Source of the DNA: Amycolatopsis acidicola
GTDB taxonomy: Bacteria > Actinomycetota > Actinomycetes > Mycobacteriales > Pseudonocardiaceae
Reading direction: 5' to 3'
Assembly (NCBI RefSeq): GCF_007713735.2
Contig: NZ_VMNW02000059.1
Location: 1-54,948 of the forward strand
Length of the DNA: 54,948 bases
Shown: positions 16,532 through 24,502 of the stretch, in pieces
Numbering within the stretch: position 1 is the first letter of the stretch
Layout: every line of letters begins with the position of its first letter
Notes under the pieces: model-generated
Database searches by the model: none
What the model was told of the DNA's origin: nothing
What the model saw: the letters and a program-made list of their open reading frames with translations, nothing else
Translations under genes and position numbers: made by a program

Positions 16532-17427
16532 TTCGCGAGCAGGAAAGACTTGCGCCACAACCGCATCCCCGGCGCGCCGACGAGTCCCGCTTCGTCGAGG
16601 AAGGCCATGATCCGCTCCCCGGACCAGCGGATCGTCTCCTGCCAGTGCGGGTTGTGCATCGCGGCTTCCCACGCCTCACGCGGGCGCAGGCCGACGGCCT
16701 TGTAGACGGCCGGGTTGATCAGGCTGCGGGTGATCGCGAAGCTGACCACGGCGAGCAGCCAGCGCTGGTAAGGCAGTTCGGCCTTCGACAGCTTCGCCAT
16801 GCCGCGGGTGACCTCTTCGCGGGCGAAGGTGACGTGCCGGGCCTCCTCGAGCACGTGGATCCGGTTGACCATCCGCACCAGCGGCTGGATCGTGTCGTCG
16901 GCCATGCTCTCGCGCTGGATGCGGTCGAGGATCTCCTCCGCCACCAGGATCGAGCCGTAGAGCGCGGGGCCGTAGCCGATGGTCGGCAGCAGCTTGCCCA
17001 GCCGGTGCACGATGCTGACCGGACCGTACGCCGGCGCGCCGACCGCCTCGACGGAACGCGCGAACATGGTGGAGTGACGGCATTCGTCGGCGATCTCGGT
17101 CAGCGCGTACTGCGCGTGCCGTGACGTCGGGTCCGAGTTGTAGACCTCCTTGAGCAGCAGCTGCATCAGGAGGACCTCGAAGAAGATGCCGTTGCTGGCG
17201 ATACTCGCGAGCTCGTGCTTGCCGAGTTCCAGCCGCTGCTCCTGGGACATCCGGCCCCACAGGCGCGTCCCGTAGAGGGAGCTGCGTTGTTCCAGCTGGA
17301 ACGGCATGTTCTCCGGCAGCGGAGCCGCCCAGTCGATGTCGACCTCGGGGTCGTAGAACTTGTTCGCCGAGGACTTCAGCAGCCGGTCGGCGGTCTTCTC
17401 CCGCCCCGGATCGAGTGCCCGCGTCAT
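16528..17427 (-). CDS. AurF-type diiron oxygenase
   Basis: 299 residues from the ATG at 17427 with GGGAGGCGCG upstream. The helical ferritin-like fold carries paired carboxylate/histidine ligands: EIADECRHSTMF in the middle and EEARHVTFAREE later, each an ExxxH-type motif of the AurF (p-aminobenzoate N-oxygenase) family. Such enzymes oxidise amines or C-H bonds with O2. The same family occurs as a housekeeping protein in many mycolate-related actinomycetes, so N-oxygenation is only one option. It is divergent from a TetR gene across 48 nt holding a dyad. Confidence 0.85.
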   Translation of the reverse strand: MTRALDPGREKTADRLLKSSANKFYDPEVDIDWAAPLPENMPFQLEQRSSLYGTRLWGRMSQEQRLELGKHELASIASNGIFFEVLLMQLLLKEVYNSDPTSRHAQYALTEIADECRHSTMFARSVEAVGAPAYGPVSIVHRLGKLLPTIGYGPALYGSILVAEEILDRIQRESMADDTIQPLVRMVNRIHVLEEARHVTFAREEVTRGMAKLSKAELPYQRWLLAVVSFAITRSLINPAVYKAVGLRPREAWEAAMHNPHWQETIRWSGERIMAFLDEAGLVGAPGMRLWRKSFLLAK

Positions 17428-17453
17428 CGCGCCTCCCGGTTTGTGTAACTTCG

Positions 17454-17466
17454 GGTAACAGTTACC
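17454..17466. promoter_or_regulatory. Dyad operator between diiron oxygenase and TetR genes
   Basis: Perfect inverted repeat GGTAAC-A-GTTACC centred at 17460, in the 48-nt gap between divergent genes. A related half GTGTAAC lies at 17444-17450. Typical size and place for a TetR operator; binding by the product of 17476 is inferred. Confidence 0.65.
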
Positions 17467-17475
17467 TTTGGTAGC

Positions 17476-18243
17476 ATGAGCGCCGTGACGGATCGTGTCA
17501 AGCGTGGTGCCAAGACCCCCAAGGCCGGCGAGGCCGCGACCGGCGACGCACGGCGGGACCGATGGCGCAAGCACCGGGTGGCCCGCCGGGCGGAGTTCGT
17601 CGAGGCCGCGCTCAAGGCGCTCGACGAGAACGGGCCCGACCTCGCGATGGAGGACGTCGCGGTGGCGGCCGGGGTGACGAAACCCGTGCTGTACCGCCAT
17701 TTCGCGGACAAAGCCGATCTGTACGTCGCGCTCGGCCAGCGCGGCACGGAGCTGTTGTTCTCGCGGCTGGTCCCGGCGATCAACGCCGAACTGGCGCCGG
17801 TGCCGCGGATCCGGATGGCGCTCGACGCGTTCTTCGGCGTGATCGAGGAACACCCCAACCTCTACCGCCTGCTCGCCCGCGGCTCGTTCGAAAAGCCGGT
17901 CGACGCGGACGTGGTGGCCGAGGACAAGGAACTGATCGCGACCGCGCTTTCCGCGCTGCTGGGCGATTACATGCGGATGTTCGAGATGGACTCCGGCGCG
18001 GCCGAGCCGTGGGCGTACGGCATCGTCGGGATGGTCCAGAACACCGGTGAATGGTGGCTGGAACGCCGGTCGATGAGCCGGGACAGCGTGGTGGAGTACC
18101 TGACCCAGATCATCTGGGCCGCGATAGACGGGTTGTGCCGGCAGCGGGGCGTGGTCATCGACCCGAACCTGCCGCTGGAGGAGAACAAGGTCGTCCTGTT
18201 GTCGGCGGCCCCGGACCACACGGAGGGCAAAGATGCCGGCTGA
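17476..18243 (+). CDS. TetR-family regulator of the diiron oxygenase operon
   Basis: 255 residues. A basic N-terminal tail (residues 1-40) precedes the HTH: FVEAALKALDENG then MEDVAVAAGVTKPVLYRHF. The C-terminal half has FFGVIEEHPNLYRLLARGSF and a tryptophan-rich MVQNTGEWWLERRSM. It is divergent from the diiron gene and overlaps the DUF4873 gene by 11 nt. No good Shine-Dalgarno precedes the ATG at 17476, so it may be translated from a nearly leaderless message. Confidence 0.9.
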   Translation: MSAVTDRVKRGAKTPKAGEAATGDARRDRWRKHRVARRAEFVEAALKALDENGPDLAMEDVAVAAGVTKPVLYRHFADKADLYVALGQRGTELLFSRLVPAINAELAPVPRIRMALDAFFGVIEEHPNLYRLLARGSFEKPVDADVVAEDKELIATALSALLGDYMRMFEMDSGAAEPWAYGIVGMVQNTGEWWLERRSMSRDSVVEYLTQIIWAAIDGLCRQRGVVIDPNLPLEENKVVLLSAAPDHTEGKDAG

Positions 18244-18550
18244 AGACGAAGACGGCTACACCGGTTCCGCGACGCTGCTCGTCGAGGGCAGCGAGTTCGA
18301 GGTCGAAGTCGAACTGCGGGGCCATTTCCAGCCGATCGACGGCTACTACCGCTGGTACGGCCGCATCCAAAAGCACGACGGGCTGCACGAGCTGGCTGGC
18401 GGGCGGAAGAAGAAGGCCGAACTGCGCACGCCGGAGGGCTCCGCGCACGGCGAGATCTCCGACCCGGACCCGTGGGGCCGCTACCGGATCCTCGGCAGCA
18501 GCACGCCGCCCTTCACAGTGCCGACTTCGCTGGCGGAGCTTGCGGGCTGA
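18233..18550 (+). CDS. DUF4873 protein
   Basis: 105 residues, predicted all-beta and soluble, with GYTGSATLLVEG, LRGHFQPIDGYYRWYGRI and a final PWGRYRILGSSTPPF. DUF4873 proteins occur in actinomycetes alone or fused to flavin monooxygenases, so a role as accessory to an oxidation step is plausible; the diiron oxygenase is two genes away. It overlaps the TetR gene by 11 nt and must be co-transcribed. Confidence 0.78.
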   Translation: MPAEDEDGYTGSATLLVEGSEFEVEVELRGHFQPIDGYYRWYGRIQKHDGLHELAGGRKKKAELRTPEGSAHGEISDPDPWGRYRILGSSTPPFTVPTSLAELAG

Positions 18551-18557
18551 GCGGGGC

Positions 18558-18591
18558 GCGTGGAAATGGCTTGGCGAAGCCATTTCCACGC
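18558..18591. terminator. 15-bp perfect hairpin between convergent genes
   Basis: Arms GCGTGGAAATGGCTT (18558-18572) and complement (18577-18591) with loop GGCG, 8 nt past the DUF4873 stop. Likely terminates rightward transcription. Confidence 0.7.
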
Positions 18592-18609
18592 ACGCCCCCG
18601 GAAACGCCG

Positions 18610-18642
18610 CGAGGGGTGTCCGCCCGTGGCGAACACCCCTCG
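18610..18642. terminator. 10-bp hairpin after the DUF3107 gene
   Basis: Arms CGAGGGGTGT (18610-18619) and ACACCCCTCG (18633-18642), 16 nt beyond the stop of the leftward DUF3107 gene. Likely terminates leftward transcription. Confidence 0.6.
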
Positions 18643-18657
18643 TGAAACTCCCCGGAG

Positions 18658-18888
18658 CTACGCCCCGACGGCGAACCCGACCTTGCGCACGTCCGTCGGC
18701 GCGATCTCCACGTAGGCGATCCGGTCGGACGGGACGAGGAACTTGCGCCCCTTCTCGTCGGTCAGGCGGAACACGCCGTCGGTGGCCTTCAGCGCGTCGG
18801 CGACCAGCGCCTCGACCTCGTCGGCCGACTGGCCACTGGACACCACCAGCTCACGAGGGGTGTCCTTGATGCCGATCTTGACCTCCAC
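18658..18888 (-). CDS. DUF3107 small protein (TB9.4-like)
   Basis: 76 residues, full length for the family. Begins MEVKIGIKDTPRELVV and contains FRLTDEKGRKFLVPSDRIAY followed by VEIAP, a ubiquitin-like alpha/beta pattern. Role unknown. It keeps the position of Rv3208A in mycobacterial gene order, between the TetR gene and the ferritin-fold gene. Confidence 0.85.
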   Translation of the reverse strand: MEVKIGIKDTPRELVVSSGQSADEVEALVADALKATDGVFRLTDEKGRKFLVPSDRIAYVEIAPTDVRKVGFAVGA

Positions 18889-18934
18889 GTGCGACCTCCG
18901 CCTAGTCCTGTTGCCAAGTCCTGCGTGCTCCAGG

Positions 18935-19582
18935 CTAACCGAGCCCGAGCTTCTGCATCCGTTTGGTGTGCCCCTGTTGCAACCGGCGGAACAGGCCGGC
19001 GATTCCCGAGAGATCCCCCGAACCGGACACGATCAGCTCGGCCAGCCCGTCACGCTCGGCGACGACGTACTGCGCCTGGGTCAGCGCCTCCCCCAGCAGC
19101 CGCCTGCCCCACAGCGCGAGCCGGTCCTTGCTCTTCGGGTCCGCCTGGATCCCGGCCGCGACCTCGCGCTCCGCGAACGCCGAATGCCCGGTGTCGGCGA
19201 GCACGGTGAGCACGAGGTCCTTCGTCTCCTCGTCCAGCCAGCTGCCCACCTCGCGGTAGAGATCGGCGGCCAGCCCGTCCCCCACATAGGCCTTGACCAG
19301 CGATTCCAGCCAGGTCTTCGGCGCCGTGGACGCGTGCCAGGCGTCGATGTGGTCGACGAACGGCGACATCGCGTCCTCGACCATGACCCCGTGCTCGGCG
19401 AGATGCCGGGCGAGCTGGTCGTAGTGCCCGATCTCGGCGGCGGCCATCGACGCGAGCGCCGCCCGGCCGGACAGGGTCGGCGCGGTGCGCGCGTCCTCGG
19501 CCATCCGGTCGAACGCGGACAGCTCGCCGTAGGCGATCACGCCGAGGAGGTCGACCACGCCTTCACTGATCTCTTCGCTCAC
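18935..19582 (-). CDS. Ferritin-like, MiaE-type tRNA hydroxylase-like protein
   Basis: 215 residues from the GTG at 19582. Four-helix ferritin-like fold with helix motifs YGELSAFDRMAEDA, MAAAEIGHYDQLARHL and LVLTVLADTGHSAFAERE, which provide candidate Glu/His iron ligands (E in YGELSAF, ExxH in EIGHYD, E in FAERE). Actinobacterial members, including Rv3210c at the same place in mycobacterial gene order, are annotated as tRNA-(ms2io6A)-hydroxylase-like; actual activity is untested here. Confidence 0.8.
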   Translation of the reverse strand: MSEEISEGVVDLLGVIAYGELSAFDRMAEDARTAPTLSGRAALASMAAAEIGHYDQLARHLAEHGVMVEDAMSPFVDHIDAWHASTAPKTWLESLVKAYVGDGLAADLYREVGSWLDEETKDLVLTVLADTGHSAFAEREVAAGIQADPKSKDRLALWGRRLLGEALTQAQYVVAERDGLAELIVSGSGDLSGIAGLFRRLQQGHTKRMQKLGLG

Positions 19583-19908
19583 AGGCCTGAAGCCTAGTCA
19601 CAGCTGGAAGAGACCAATCCCACGTGGACACGCCGGACCGAAATGCCGAGGCCAGGGTGGGTGCCGCTACACTCGATGCTGTATAGACGAGAGCTTCCGC
19701 TCCAGAGCTATCGCGTCCCCTCTGAGGCACAGCGCCTCTCACCTGGGAAAACACGCGGAGCGGACTACGAGCCGCAGGAGTTGCGGCTCACGAACAACAC
19801 AGTGTGCGTGCACGCCTCTTGTTCGGCATTCCCGCGAATCCCAGATCCCGCGGTCGAGTGCCAGGACCCGACCAGGCCGTGTGCGCTGGTACGAGAGAGG
19901 CGATCACA
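19583..19908 (+). promoter_or_regulatory. Long leader/promoter region of the DEAD-box helicase
   Basis: 326 nt without a credible gene. It holds a stem GAGCCGCA/TGCGGCTC (19769-19776 with 19782-19789) whose 5-nt loop is GGAGT, plus smaller stems GAGGC/GCCTC (19723-19737 region) and GAGC/GCTC near 19690. Helicase messages often have structured leaders in bacteria; any control function here is inferred. Confidence 0.45.
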
Positions 19909-21567
19909 CTGACCGCGAGCACTTCCGACAACCGAACAGAAACCGATCCGGTGGCGCTGGAGCACAGCGAAAGCGGCCTGCCGGAGTCCGACACCTCGCA
20001 TCCGCTGCAGGCGGGTGCCGAGGTCGAGGACGAGAACCCGACCTTCGCCGAGTTCGGCGTCCGCCCGGAGATCGTCCGCGCGCTGAACGAGGCCGGCATC
20101 GAGCGCACCTTCGCGATCCAGGCGCTGACCCTGCCGCTCGCGCTGGCAGGCGACGATCTCATCGGCCAGGCCCGCACCGGCATGGGCAAGACGCTGGGCT
20201 TCGGCGTCCCGCTCCTGCAGCGCATCACCACCCCGGGCGACGGCACGCCGCAGGCGCTCGTCGTGGTGCCCACCCGTGAGCTGTGCCTGCAGGTGGCGCA
20301 CGACCTGACCGACGCCGCGAAGCACCTCGGCGTGCGCACGCTGGCGATCTACGGCGGCCGCCCGTACGAGCAGCAGATCGACGCGCTCCGCAAGGGCGTC
20401 GACCTGGTGATCGGCACCCCCGGCAGGCTCCTCGACCTGGCCGAGCAGCGCCATCTGGTGCTGGGCAAGGTCGGCGCGCTGGTGCTGGACGAGGCCGACG
20501 AGATGCTCGACCTCGGCTTCCTCCCCGACATCGAGCGCATCCTCGGGATGGTCCCCGAGCAGCGGCAGACCATGCTGTTCTCGGCCACCATGCCGGGCCC
20601 GATCATCACGCTGGCCCGCACCTTCCTGAACCGCCCGACACACATCCGCGCCGAGGAGAACGACGCCGGCGCGGTGCACGAGCGCACCACCCAGTTCGTC
20701 TACCGGGCGCACTCGCTCGACAAGCCCGAACTGGTCGCGCGCGTGCTCCAGGCCGCGGACCGCGGGCTGACCATGGTGTTCACCCGCACCAAGCGCACCG
20801 CGCAGAAGGTGGCCGACGACCTCGCCGAGCGCGGGTTCGCCGCCGCCGCGGTGCACGGTGACCTCGGCCAGGGCGCCCGCGAGCAGGCGTTGCGTGCCTT
20901 CCGGTCCGGCAAGATCGACGTGCTGGTCGCCACCGACGTCGCCGCCCGCGGCATCGACGTGGACGACGTCACGCACGTGATCAACTACCAGACCCCGGAG
21001 GACGAGAAGACGTACGTGCACCGCATCGGCCGCACCGGCCGCGCGGGCAAGACGGGCGTCGCGATCACCCTCGTCGACTGGGACGAGGAAACGCGCTGGA
21101 AGCTGATCTCCGACACGCTGAACCTCGGCATCCCCGAGCCGGTCGAGACGTACTCCACGTCGAAGCACCTGTTCAGCGACCTCGGCATCCCCGAGGACGC
21201 CACCGGCAGGCTCCCGCTGGGCAAGCGCACGCGCGCCGGCCTCGCCGCCGAGCCGGAGGAGAAGCTGGGCGGCGGCCGCAACAAGCAGCGCCGCTCCTCG
21301 GACACCCCCGCGAGCCGCAACCGCAAGCGCCGTCGCACCCGTGGTGGTGCCGCGTCGGCCGAGGCCATCGAGGCCGCGGACAAGGCCGCGCAGGAAGGCA
21401 CGGACGAGGACAAGCCGCGTCGTCGCCGCTCACGCGGCGGTGAGAACGCGCCGTCGGCCGAGCGTGGCGAGGCGGGCGAGAACCCGGAGCGTCCGGCGCG
21501 CCGGCGTCGCCGCCGCCGCGCGGGCGTCCAGGTAAACGCAGCTGATACACCGGCTTCGGCAGACTGA
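19909..21567 (+). CDS. rhlE: DEAD-box RNA helicase (RhlE type)
   Basis: About 552 residues. All helicase motifs are present: Q-motif region TFAIQALTLPLAL, motif I ARTGMGKT, Ia PTREL, Ib TPGR, II DEAD, III SAT, VI HRIGRTGRAG. The last 130 residues are a disordered, Arg/Glu-rich tail (RRRRRAG end) that should bind RNA. It unwinds structured RNA or helps ribosome assembly and decay. The start is unclear: CTG at 19909 has GAGAGG 9 nt upstream, GTG at 19951 is an alternative, and the frame is open to an ATG at 19804. It keeps the position of rhlE (Rv3211) in mycobacterial order. Confidence 0.93.
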   Translation: MTASTSDNRTETDPVALEHSESGLPESDTSHPLQAGAEVEDENPTFAEFGVRPEIVRALNEAGIERTFAIQALTLPLALAGDDLIGQARTGMGKTLGFGVPLLQRITTPGDGTPQALVVVPTRELCLQVAHDLTDAAKHLGVRTLAIYGGRPYEQQIDALRKGVDLVIGTPGRLLDLAEQRHLVLGKVGALVLDEADEMLDLGFLPDIERILGMVPEQRQTMLFSATMPGPIITLARTFLNRPTHIRAEENDAGAVHERTTQFVYRAHSLDKPELVARVLQAADRGLTMVFTRTKRTAQKVADDLAERGFAAAAVHGDLGQGAREQALRAFRSGKIDVLVATDVAARGIDVDDVTHVINYQTPEDEKTYVHRIGRTGRAGKTGVAITLVDWDEETRWKLISDTLNLGIPEPVETYSTSKHLFSDLGIPEDATGRLPLGKRTRAGLAAEPEEKLGGGRNKQRRSSDTPASRNRKRRRTRGGAASAEAIEAADKAAQEGTDEDKPRRRRSRGGENAPSAERGEAGENPERPARRRRRRRAGVQVNAADTPASAD

Positions 21568-21603
21568 GCGGGAAGCAGCCGAACCCCCGGGAGACGAAGT
21601 CAG

Positions 21604-23007
21604 GTGAGCGAGCCCGAGGAACCGTCCGAGAACGGTGCGGGACCGGAGTCGTCCGCGCGTGGGCGGCATCGCCGTCCGAGCGACGATTCCGAGGCCACCC
21701 AGATCATCGGCGTGGAAGACGTGCTGGCCGGCGCGACCATCTCGGCCGGCCCGCCGCAGCGTCACGTCGCGCCCAAACGCGACAGGCGCTCGCCGTGGAA
21801 CAGGCCGCGGGACAGGGCGATCACGGCGGTCATCGCGGTGGTCGTGGTGCTGGGCGGTGTGCTGATCTGGGCCGGCAGCGAAAGCCGGGCCACGGTGTCC
21901 GAAACGGCCCAGCCCGGTCCGGCGCTGCCCGCTTCGCCCGCGGCTGTGCCCGCCACGCTCAGCGAGCTGTGGCAGGCGCCAAGCGGCGCCACGCCGTCCC
22001 CGGTCGCCGACAGCACGGCGGTGATCACCGCGTCCGGCGGCGAGGTCGACGGGCGGGATCCGCTCACCGGTCAGGTCCGCTGGCGCTACAGCCGTGACCT
22101 GCCGCTGTGCACGGTGGGCGAAGCCTGGTCGGGCGCGCTGGCGTTGTACCGCAAGGACGGCGTGAACAACGAGAGCGGCTGCAGTGAGGTCGTCGCGTTG
22201 GACGCGGACACCGGGCATCGCACGGCGCAGCGCACGGGCAGCGCGCAGCTGGGCACCCGCCTGGCCACCGACGGCACGTACGTCACGGCTTTCGGGCCGA
22301 CGCTGCTGAACACCTGGCGGGACGATCTCGTCGAGACGGCCGAGTACGGCAAGGTCCCGGCGCTGGTGAATCCGGACAAGCAGCCGCGCGTCGGCTGCAC
22401 GTATGGCTCGATGACGATGGCCTCCAGCCGCGTCGGCGTGATCGAGCGCTGCCCGGGAGACCCCGGCGACAGGCTCACGGTCTACCGCGCGGTGCCGAAG
22501 GAATCCGATTCCCCGCAGGTCAGCTACAGCCAGCTGCTGCCGGGCACCACCGGCCGCATCGTCGCGATGTCCGGCGACTACACCGCCGTGGCCATGGCGA
22601 AGGAGCGGCAGCTGGTGCTGTTCGGCTCGGACGGCAATCAGGTCGCCACCTACCCGCTGGACGTGCCCGCCGAGGATCTGGCGCACGACCCGGTGGGCGG
22701 CGTGCCGGTCACCTCCAGCACGGCGGCGAACGTCTACTGGTTCACCGGTTCCAAGGTCGTGGCGCTGGCCAGGGACAACCTCACTCCTAAGTGGACACTC
22801 AGCTCGGCGCTCGGGCCCGGCGTGCTGTTCGACCACCAGCTCGTGGTGCCGATCCAGGGTGGGCTGGCCGTGCTGAACGAGTCGGACGGCTCGACGATCC
22901 GCACGATCGGCGTGGACAGGCACGGCTACACCGGCCCGGTCCGGTTGTCCTCGCTCGGCCCGGTCCTGCTCGAGCAGCGCGGGGACACGCTGGTCGCGCT
23001 GCGATGA
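21604..23007 (+). CDS. PQQ/beta-propeller-like membrane protein (Rv3212-like)
   Basis: 467 residues from a GTG. A charged cytoplasmic part (1-70, containing an SDDSEATQIIG segment) leads to one transmembrane helix (AITAVIAVVVVLGGVLIWA). The outer part repeats blades with GxDxRxPLTGxxRW-like motifs (DGRDPLTGQVRWRY, ALARDNLTPKWTL), typical of PQQ-like propellers. It probably acts outside the membrane as a binding or scaffold protein; function unknown. It lies 36 nt after rhlE and overlaps the next gene by 4 nt. Confidence 0.8.
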   Translation: MSEPEEPSENGAGPESSARGRHRRPSDDSEATQIIGVEDVLAGATISAGPPQRHVAPKRDRRSPWNRPRDRAITAVIAVVVVLGGVLIWAGSESRATVSETAQPGPALPASPAAVPATLSELWQAPSGATPSPVADSTAVITASGGEVDGRDPLTGQVRWRYSRDLPLCTVGEAWSGALALYRKDGVNNESGCSEVVALDADTGHRTAQRTGSAQLGTRLATDGTYVTAFGPTLLNTWRDDLVETAEYGKVPALVNPDKQPRVGCTYGSMTMASSRVGVIERCPGDPGDRLTVYRAVPKESDSPQVSYSQLLPGTTGRIVAMSGDYTAVAMAKERQLVLFGSDGNQVATYPLDVPAEDLAHDPVGGVPVTSSTAANVYWFTGSKVVALARDNLTPKWTLSSALGPGVLFDHQLVVPIQGGLAVLNESDGSTIRTIGVDRHGYTGPVRLSSLGPVLLEQRGDTLVALR

Positions 23008-23846
23008 CCGGTCAGCTCTTCGCACACGGCGCGGAACGTGTCGAGCTGCCGGGAAAACTGGCCGCGCTGCGCACCGCGGAGGCGGCCGCGATCGTCCTGC
23101 TGGTGCCGGGCTACACCGGGTCCAAAGAGGACTTCGCGCCGGTACTCGGCGGGATCGCGGAGGCCGGTTTTCAAGCGGTGGCAGTGGATCTGCCCGGACA
23201 GTATGAATCGCCGGGCCCGGAGGACGAGGCGGAGTACCGGCCCGCTCCCTTGGGCAAGGTGGTGGCCGGGCTGGTGGAGTTCCTTGCGCGGCAAGGAAAG
23301 CCAGTCATCTTGCTGGGCCACTCCTACGGCGGCCTCGTCGCGCGGGCCGCGGTGCTCGCGGGCGCGCCGATCGCGGGGCTGACCTTGATGGACAGCGGCC
23401 CGGCCGCACTGCCCGACGGTCCACGCCGCGTGGCGCTCGGAGTCGGCGAGCCGCTCCTGCGTAACCAGGGCGTGGCCCCCGCGTACGCGGTGCGCGAGGA
23501 GATGAGCGCGCGTTTTCCTTCGTGGGTAAGCCTTCCCACGGAGCTGAAGGACTTCTTCCGGCGCAGGTTCACGTCGTCGAGCCCGTTCGGCCTGCTCGGC
23601 ATGGCCGAAGGCCTGCGCGACGAGCCCGACCTGGTGCCAGAACTGGCCGCCGCACTGGCCGACCGCCCGCGCCTGGTGGTCGCGGGCGCAGGCGATGACG
23701 CGTGGAGCGTCGAGACGCAACAGGACATGGCCGCCCGGCTGACCGCCCCGTTCGCCCTCGTCCCGAACGCCGCCCACTCCCCCAACACCGAAAACCCGTT
23801 GGGGCTGCTGGAAGTTCTCCTACCCGCGTGGCAATCCTGGCGCTAG
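23004..23846 (+). CDS. Alpha/beta hydrolase (lipase/esterase-like)
   Basis: 280 residues from the ATG at 23004 (ATGA overlap with the propeller gene). Signatures: LLVPGYTGSKEDF oxyanion loop, VDLPGQYES, nucleophile elbow GHSYGGL, acidic loop GAGDDAW and catalytic His in NAAHSPN. The last 21 codons are repeated twice more downstream (see repeat entries). Substrate unknown. Confidence 0.88.
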   Translation: MTGQLFAHGAERVELPGKLAALRTAEAAAIVLLVPGYTGSKEDFAPVLGGIAEAGFQAVAVDLPGQYESPGPEDEAEYRPAPLGKVVAGLVEFLARQGKPVILLGHSYGGLVARAAVLAGAPIAGLTLMDSGPAALPDGPRRVALGVGEPLLRNQGVAPAYAVREEMSARFPSWVSLPTELKDFFRRRFTSSSPFGLLGMAEGLRDEPDLVPELAAALADRPRLVVAGAGDDAWSVETQQDMAARLTAPFALVPNAAHSPNTENPLGLLEVLLPAWQSWR

Positions 23847-24168
23847 GCGCGGCCCTGGCCCGGCAGGTCCATCACCGGCACACCCGACCGCGCCCCGAGC
23901 GGCGCCCGGACGTGCCGGGCCCGCGAAATACACCCCGCCCACACAAGCCCCCATGGCGCGCGCATCCGTCCCTCAACACCGAAAACCCGGCGGGGCTACC
24001 GCAAGCTCTCCTACCCGCATGGCAATCCTGGCGCTAAGCACAGCCCCGGCCGATCCACACCACCGGCACACCCGAGCCCCTTGACGCGCGCATCCGCCCC
24101 CAACACCGAAAACCCGGCGGGGCTACCGCAAGTTCTCCTACCCGCGTGCCAATCCTGGCGCTAGGCGC
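23783..24168 (+). repeat. Three copies of the hydrolase 3' end and its flank
   Basis: A block of about 68 bp, opening with CAACACCGAAAACCCG and closing with GGCAATCCTGGCGCTA (one base changed in copy 3), starts at 23783 (the real gene end), 23974 and 24101. Spacers share CACCGGCACACCCGA and CGCGCATCCG, so the duplicated unit is about 127 bp; the first spacer has about 64 extra bases. Copies 2 and 3 are more like each other than like copy 1. The stretch 23847-24175 holds nothing else that I can support. Confidence 0.85.
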
Positions 24169-24175
24169 GAAACCC

Positions 24176-24502
24176 TCAGAACCACCAGAACAGCGACAAA
24201 GCGGCCGCCGCGATCAACACCACCACGAAACCGGCGGCACCGGCCACGCGTCCCTGGCGCCGATCGGCGACGCGTTGCGCCACCATCGCCAGCACGGCCG
24301 CCACCGGGTGCCCGATCAGGTAAGCCGCGCCCGGCCCGGGCGCGGCCAGTGGCAGGCAGATCAGCCCGGCGCCCAGCACGATCACCGCCAGCAGCACGAG
24401 ACCCGCGGCGAGCGAGCCCGTGAACCCACGCCACAGCCGGCCCGCGCGCGTGTGCTCCGGGCGTTCGGTCGCGATGGCCGGCTCCTCCGTCTCCGTACTC
24501 AC
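24176..24502 (-). CDS. Small membrane protein, two or three helices
   Basis: 108 residues from the GTG at 24502, which overlaps the nuclease stop by 4 nt. A short acidic N-terminus (TETEEPAIATERPEH) is followed by AAGLVLLAVIVLGAGLICL, a GHPVAAVLAMVAQRV segment and a final VVVLIAAAALSLFWWF helix. Unrecognised; coupling to the RecB-type nuclease gene implies co-expression, not shared function. Confidence 0.65.
   Translation of the reverse strand: MSTETEEPAIATERPEHTRAGRLWRGFTGSLAAGLVLLAVIVLGAGLICLPLAAPGPGAAYLIGHPVAAVLAMVAQRVADRRQGRVAGAAGFVVVLIAAAALSLFWWF

Noticed and set aside
22791..23003. N-terminal extension of the hydrolase at 23004
   Set aside because: The extension lies entirely inside the propeller gene in another frame; ATG at 23004 gives the usual stop-start overlap and fold start.
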